Shown: positions 60,601 through 64,000 of the stretch, piece by piece
How positions within the stretch are numbered: the first letter of the stretch is position 1
Layout: each line of letters begins with the position of its first letter
From: Bimastos eiseni
Lineage: Eukaryota > Annelida > Clitellata > Crassiclitellata > Lumbricidae
Assembly (NCBI GenBank): GCA_959347315.1
Contig: OY365810.1
Location: forward strand, 33,109,384 to 33,173,383
DNA length: 64,000 nt
Reading direction: 5' to 3'
Notes under the pieces: model-generated
Database searches by the model: none
Seen by the model: only the letters and a program-made list of their open reading frames with translations
What the model was told of the DNA's origin: nothing
Made by a program: the position numbers and the translations under genes

Positions 60601-62079
60601 CATTTGTTTGTTCTAAAATTGACTATTGCAATTTCCTTCTTATAGACTTTCCCAAGGTCCTCTATCTAGTGAATAATCAATACTGCTGCCAAATTGATTT
60701 CTCACCTTCCTAATTTCTCCTTGATCTCGTTTATTGTTAACACTATGTAACGCGATTTTTGTTCCTGGGCAATGAGTGTAGTTTCCTGCCTATTTGTTAT
60801 TAGCTTAAAATTTTGCTTTTATGATGAGTACCATCATATTGTGAAATGTACCTATCTTCAATAGATAAAAGCAAAGTCAGAAAGAAAGCAATAGAAGTCA
60901 GAAGAAACCAAATTTTAATTGCGACTAATCGACAGCCTTACGAAATCGTGTTATTGCAGATCGAGAGGACCGAAAACCTCGGCTTGTATGAGATGTACTC
61001 GATCAAGAGGAAGCAGATGACAAGAGAGAATGGACCGCTTTATGAGAACGAGCAGATGCTGTGGCATGGAACATCCTCTGAATGTGTCACCAGCATCGCG
61101 TCTTACGGTTTCAACCGAAGCCACTGCGGCAAACACGGTAGCACTGGCAGACAGTATGACCGACTGTGGGTCTGGGTAGCCAATTGTTTACAGATCTTGC
61201 CTTCTAGCACAGACAGTATATATAATATATATATCTTCGTTTGTTAGGTAAGCATACAATCAACGGCAAATGACAATTATTCATGTACAGATTCAACCCC
61301 CAAATTTAAAAAAAAATTTTGTACATGAAGTGTCATTTGCTGGAGATTGTAGGCTCACCTAATGAACGAAGAAATATATATATATATTTCAATGTCTCTG
61401 TAATATGTCTCTTGATCGCCTTTTCATACACCTTCAGAACGACCTTCAACAGCTTGTATCTCTGTAATTGCCACACTCCATAACATCTCCTTATGTTTGC
61501 ATAGTGCCAGTATTGCAGAATGCTCCCCAGAGGGAAGCCAACGGGAGAAACGTTGCTTCCACGTTTCTAGAGATTTAGCCATACTTGCGTCGTTTACCTA
61601 TGTGGTCTTTCTTTCTGTGTATTCTGTAAGCATTTGAATAACCCTGTTTATTTGAAAGGTCATGATGATTTTCTGTTGAAGAGTGTGTATATATATATAT
61701 ACACATATATATATATATATACACACATATGATTACAATAATATGATAATCATTGTTACTAGTTTGGTATCTCTTTGCATTTTTTGCATTTTTAGGAACA
61801 TCGTATGGCAAGGGTGTTTATTTCAGCACCGAACCATGCTATTCCTCATTGTTCGCAATAGCTGACCAGTCCGGGCTCCAGTACATGTTCTACAGTCGCG
61901 TTCTCGCTGGATATCATACAGTTGGCAACCATAGCATGGTGGAGCCACCGATGTATGAGAACGGACTTGGCAGATTCAATTCGCTGGTGGATAGGATGGA
62001 CAACCCTAGCATGTTTGTCATATTCCACGATGCACAGGTCTACCCAGAGTTCCTGATTACGTTTACCACCCGGCAGTAA
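54610..62079 (+). CDS. NZF zinc finger plus PARP-type ADP-ribosyltransferase (seven exons, 5' partial)
   Basis: Exons: 54610-54672, 55572-55707, 56399-56582, 57075-57116, 59143-59345, 60960-61137, 61796-62079 (stop TAA). All have GT-AG borders and every junction keeps frame, giving 362 residues from the first exon seen. Domains in order: a helical N-terminus; an acidic/basic linker with TKRKF, a possible nuclear signal; an NZF/RanBP2 zinc finger (C-x2-C-x10-C-x2-C, with the CTF and C-E-M-C residues of ubiquitin-binding NZFs); a short helix (MLQQQLEDVKQK); and a PARP catalytic domain starting at P-P-S-H-W. The catalytic part shows H-G-T, GFNRSHCGKHG, Y-G-K-G-V-Y-F and a C-terminal PEFLITF. The third triad position is Met (NPSMFVIF) instead of Glu, so mono-ADP-ribosylation of proteins is expected rather than polymer formation. 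The start codon is not determined; see 51726. Confidence 0.88.
55961..56120 (+). mobile_element. Degenerate tRNA-derived SINE in PARP gene intron
   Basis: GATCGGTTACTACCTGTAGAGC and a B-box-like TAGGTTCGAGCCTTG precede TAGGGACGTTACACAAGTCC and GTATGGAAGGAGGGCC. It is an old, diverged copy of the main SINE family. Confidence 0.65.
57120..59140. other. PARP gene intron, no repeat clearly delimited
   Basis: A 2-kb intron. A 63-codon minus-strand frame (57895-58086) has no recognisable content. There is a local repeat of GGTGGCGGATCTC-like segments near 58470-58530. Confidence 0.4.
60380..60720 (+). pseudogene. L2/CR1-like LINE relic in PARP gene intron
   Basis: The plus strand reads V-R-D-P-G-V-T-L-N-S-S-L-T-F-S, then, in another frame, S-S-I-V-H-A-F-V-C-S-K-I-D-Y-C-N, then L-I-S-H-L-P. 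These correspond to the thumb and following region of L2-type reverse transcriptases (VRDLGVTLDSSLTF ... SRIDYCNSLL). Stops and frameshifts are present. Confidence 0.8.
61226..61385. repeat. Foldback repeat in PARP gene intron
   Basis: An arm of about 64 nt (61226-61289) pairs imperfectly with 61321-61385 (shared TTCGTT, GGCAAATGACA/TGTCATTTGC, CATGTAC). The loop is A-rich. It lies between exons 60960-61137 and 61796-62079, away from the splice sites. Confidence 0.75.
61683..61735. repeat. TATATA/ACATA simple repeat
   Basis: Simple AT/ACATA repeat 60 bp upstream of the last PARP exon acceptor. Confidence 0.9.
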
Positions 62080-62960
62080 CTAGAATGATCCAACTGTGTT
62101 GGCTTGACGTTGATAAATTCTCAAATTTATTTATCTTCAATGGATCGGATTATTATTTATATTCTTGCCACAATGCTCAAAGTTTTAAACTTGTGCTAAA
62201 GTATTTTTTATAGAATTTTCTTTTCTTTACTTCTTTAGGTGGTCTGAGAGTTTAGCATTAAGGTTTCTAATACAACTTTGATATCATACTCGTATTGGCT
62301 TATGGTAGTGTGTTATCATCTTTAGTTTTGAATTTAAAAAAATTATGATTGATTTATTAATCAAACACAACAGCATCTTCGATAGTTTGTTTTGGAGCTC
62401 TTGAATCTTGCTTTGAGATTTTAAATATATAACAGTCTTATTATATCTGCTTATATTTTGATGTCGTCTTTGGATATGACTTTTAGAAGAGTTGCTTAGT
62501 ATAAAACACAACAGTACTGAATATTTTTGCCATCTGTTTACGCTGACATAAGTGTGTGTGTCGTTCTGCTCTCTGGAAAATACATTTTATAGAGATACTT
62601 TTCAGGGAAATTACAAAATCATTAATAACATTAAAGGTTTATTCAATGTTTGGATAGACTTTTGTGTAGACAGTGAATTCCTGTGTAATTTCTTTTCTGA
62701 AATTCAGTTTTGTTGAAATGTGAACAAGTCCAAAGGTGCAACATCATTGCCTTATAACTGATTGAAATGGAAGGTTTGCTGTACATTTCTCTCTAGTTGT
62801 TGAATAGTCTCAGAACTTTCCATTTAATCTTCTAGCTAGAACTGCTAAGGTTCATCAGTCACTCTAGCGCGACTAGGTCACTAGGGAGGTGACCTGACCG
62901 ACAACTCCAAGAAGCGTAGACTCGGAACCGACCTGGGCTAGTGAATCAAAGTCCTCCGGG
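62080..62960. other. 3' flank of the PARP gene
   Basis: Probably includes the 3' untranslated region. ATTAAA at 62630-62635 is a weak polyadenylation candidate. No other gene seen. Confidence 0.4.
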
Positions 62961-62970
62961 CCCACCTTCA

Positions 62971-63250
62971 CGATGGAGAAGGAGAAAGAGTAGGGGGAAA
63001 AAGGAGTTGGCGGTGGAGGTGCATGTAGGAAGCAGATAATAGAGAGAGGAGAGAATACGAAAAAAACAGTAGAAACGTGGATGAGGTGGGATCATACTAA
63101 TGGCGGATAGGATGATGAAGCAGGAGATTACGATGGAGAAGGAGGACGGGAAAGAGGAGAAAGAGTAGGAGGAAAAGGAGTTGGAGATGGATAAAGGAAG
63201 CAGACAACAGAGAGAGAAGATGAGGAAAACAGTAGAAACGTGGAGCTTGT
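62971..63250. repeat. Purine-rich tandem duplication
   Basis: Two copies of a roughly 110-160 bp segment (from CGATGGAGAAGGAG to ACAGTAGAAACGTGGA), purine-rich throughout. The Leu-rich minus-strand frame here is a composition artefact. Confidence 0.7.
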
Positions 63251-63399
63251 GGGACAGTAGGAGGTTTGGTTTCAGAGGATGGCGAAGTCGACATTACCCA
63301 CTGGTGCTGATGGTTTCTTGTACCAGGATTTCGGCGATGAGTAGACTTCTGGCAGCGTCTCATGATACGTGATATAACAGGCATCAGCACCCATCAGAC

Positions 63400-64000
63400 A
63401 TCTCTCGATACGCGACATGTATAATGCGTCATTGCCATCTGGCGATTACGACAGAAAGCAGATTACAGCCAACGAGTAGCCCTAATTAGATAATAGTAGG
63501 CCTATTTTCAACCTAAGGGACAAACAATATAGGCCTATCTATGATGCTGCAAGTTCGTTTAACCAAGGCGATTATCTTACTTAGGGACTCAGACTTATGT
63601 GTTGTGCCTTCGCATTCGATCTATATGACATTGGCATTACAATCAGGTGGCTGTCTAGGCCTATATTGTAGTCTTTTGATCTTGGCATAATTATATAGGA
63701 GAACGGGTGGCAGTCCTCTCCTCGCCGTTGAAAAAGGGGAATGGGGAGGGCATTGTCACTTTGGAATAAATATCAAGAGATTGCACGATGACCACAAAAT
63801 ATTTGTACCTCACTGTATTCTCCATTAACCATCAACACTATTCGATTAAATGGCATAGCTTTTAGAACTTGGTTGGTTTTAATGGCAAAATTGTAGTATT
63901 ATTATTACAAGTGATACAAACAATAGATATCTTAATGGGTTGATGGCTAGATAGGCCAATATAGATGAAATATTGACAGATTCTAAGCCCTATGCCAATG
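63400..64000. other. Intergenic, no gene recognised
   Basis: Several TAGGCCTA motifs; no coding or repeat feature identified. Confidence 0.4.

Noticed and set aside
63097..63390. A 97-codon Leu/His-rich minus-strand frame.
   Set aside because: Arises from the complement of a purine-rich tandem duplication.

Overview
The window is an animal genomic segment, most likely from a marine invertebrate deuterostome. It has spliced genes with GT-AG introns, AT-rich intergenic DNA full of the motif TAGGCCTA, tRNA-derived SINEs, and decayed L2/CR1-, Jockey- and RTE-like LINEs. The motif and repeat style suggest an echinoderm or hemichordate, but this is inference. There is one 200-bp assembly gap (21631-21830).

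The left two thirds is dominated by a tandem family of two-exon rhodopsin-like GPCRs, all on the minus strand: gene A (2573-4810), pseudogene B (14631-16348), gene C (33056-34654) and gene D (42417-44060). In all four the single intron interrupts the coding sequence at the same codon, in phase 1, between TM5 and TM6. Exon 1 is 601 nt in A, C and D. A TATA-like element lies roughly 150-230 bp upstream of each ATG. A and B sit in a duplicated block (about 886-5130 and 12666-17470). Their promoter plus exon 1 are nearly identical, while intron and exon 2 have diverged and B has frameshifts, which suggests gene conversion. Two further GPCR relics are visible: a TM3-TM4 fragment on the plus strand (9154-9369), and a TM7/C-tail fragment (42290-42420) that supplies the stop codon of gene D.

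The right end carries a seven-exon plus-strand gene (54610-62079, 5' end uncertain). It encodes a protein with an NZF/RanBP2-type zinc finger followed by a PARP-type ADP-ribosyltransferase domain. All exon phases join correctly. Its introns hold a SINE, an L2-like LINE relic and a foldback repeat.

Between the GPCR genes, two duplicated minus-strand exons (20241-20340 and 26089-26308) encode short eight-cysteine peptides with a knottin-like cysteine pattern. A signal-peptide-like exon (27336-27414) lies upstream of the second one. These are the most interesting unexplained coding signals here.

Much of the remainder is mobile DNA. At least seven hAT-like non-autonomous elements can be delimited by termini of the CAGNG type and 8-bp target duplications, and a decayed hAT transposase C-terminus lies nearby. 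There are also several MITE-like inverted repeats, minisatellites and (ACAT)n arrays. Long stretches (28-30 kb, 37-42 kb, 44-45.8 kb, 52.5-54.1 kb) contain nothing I recognise as a gene.
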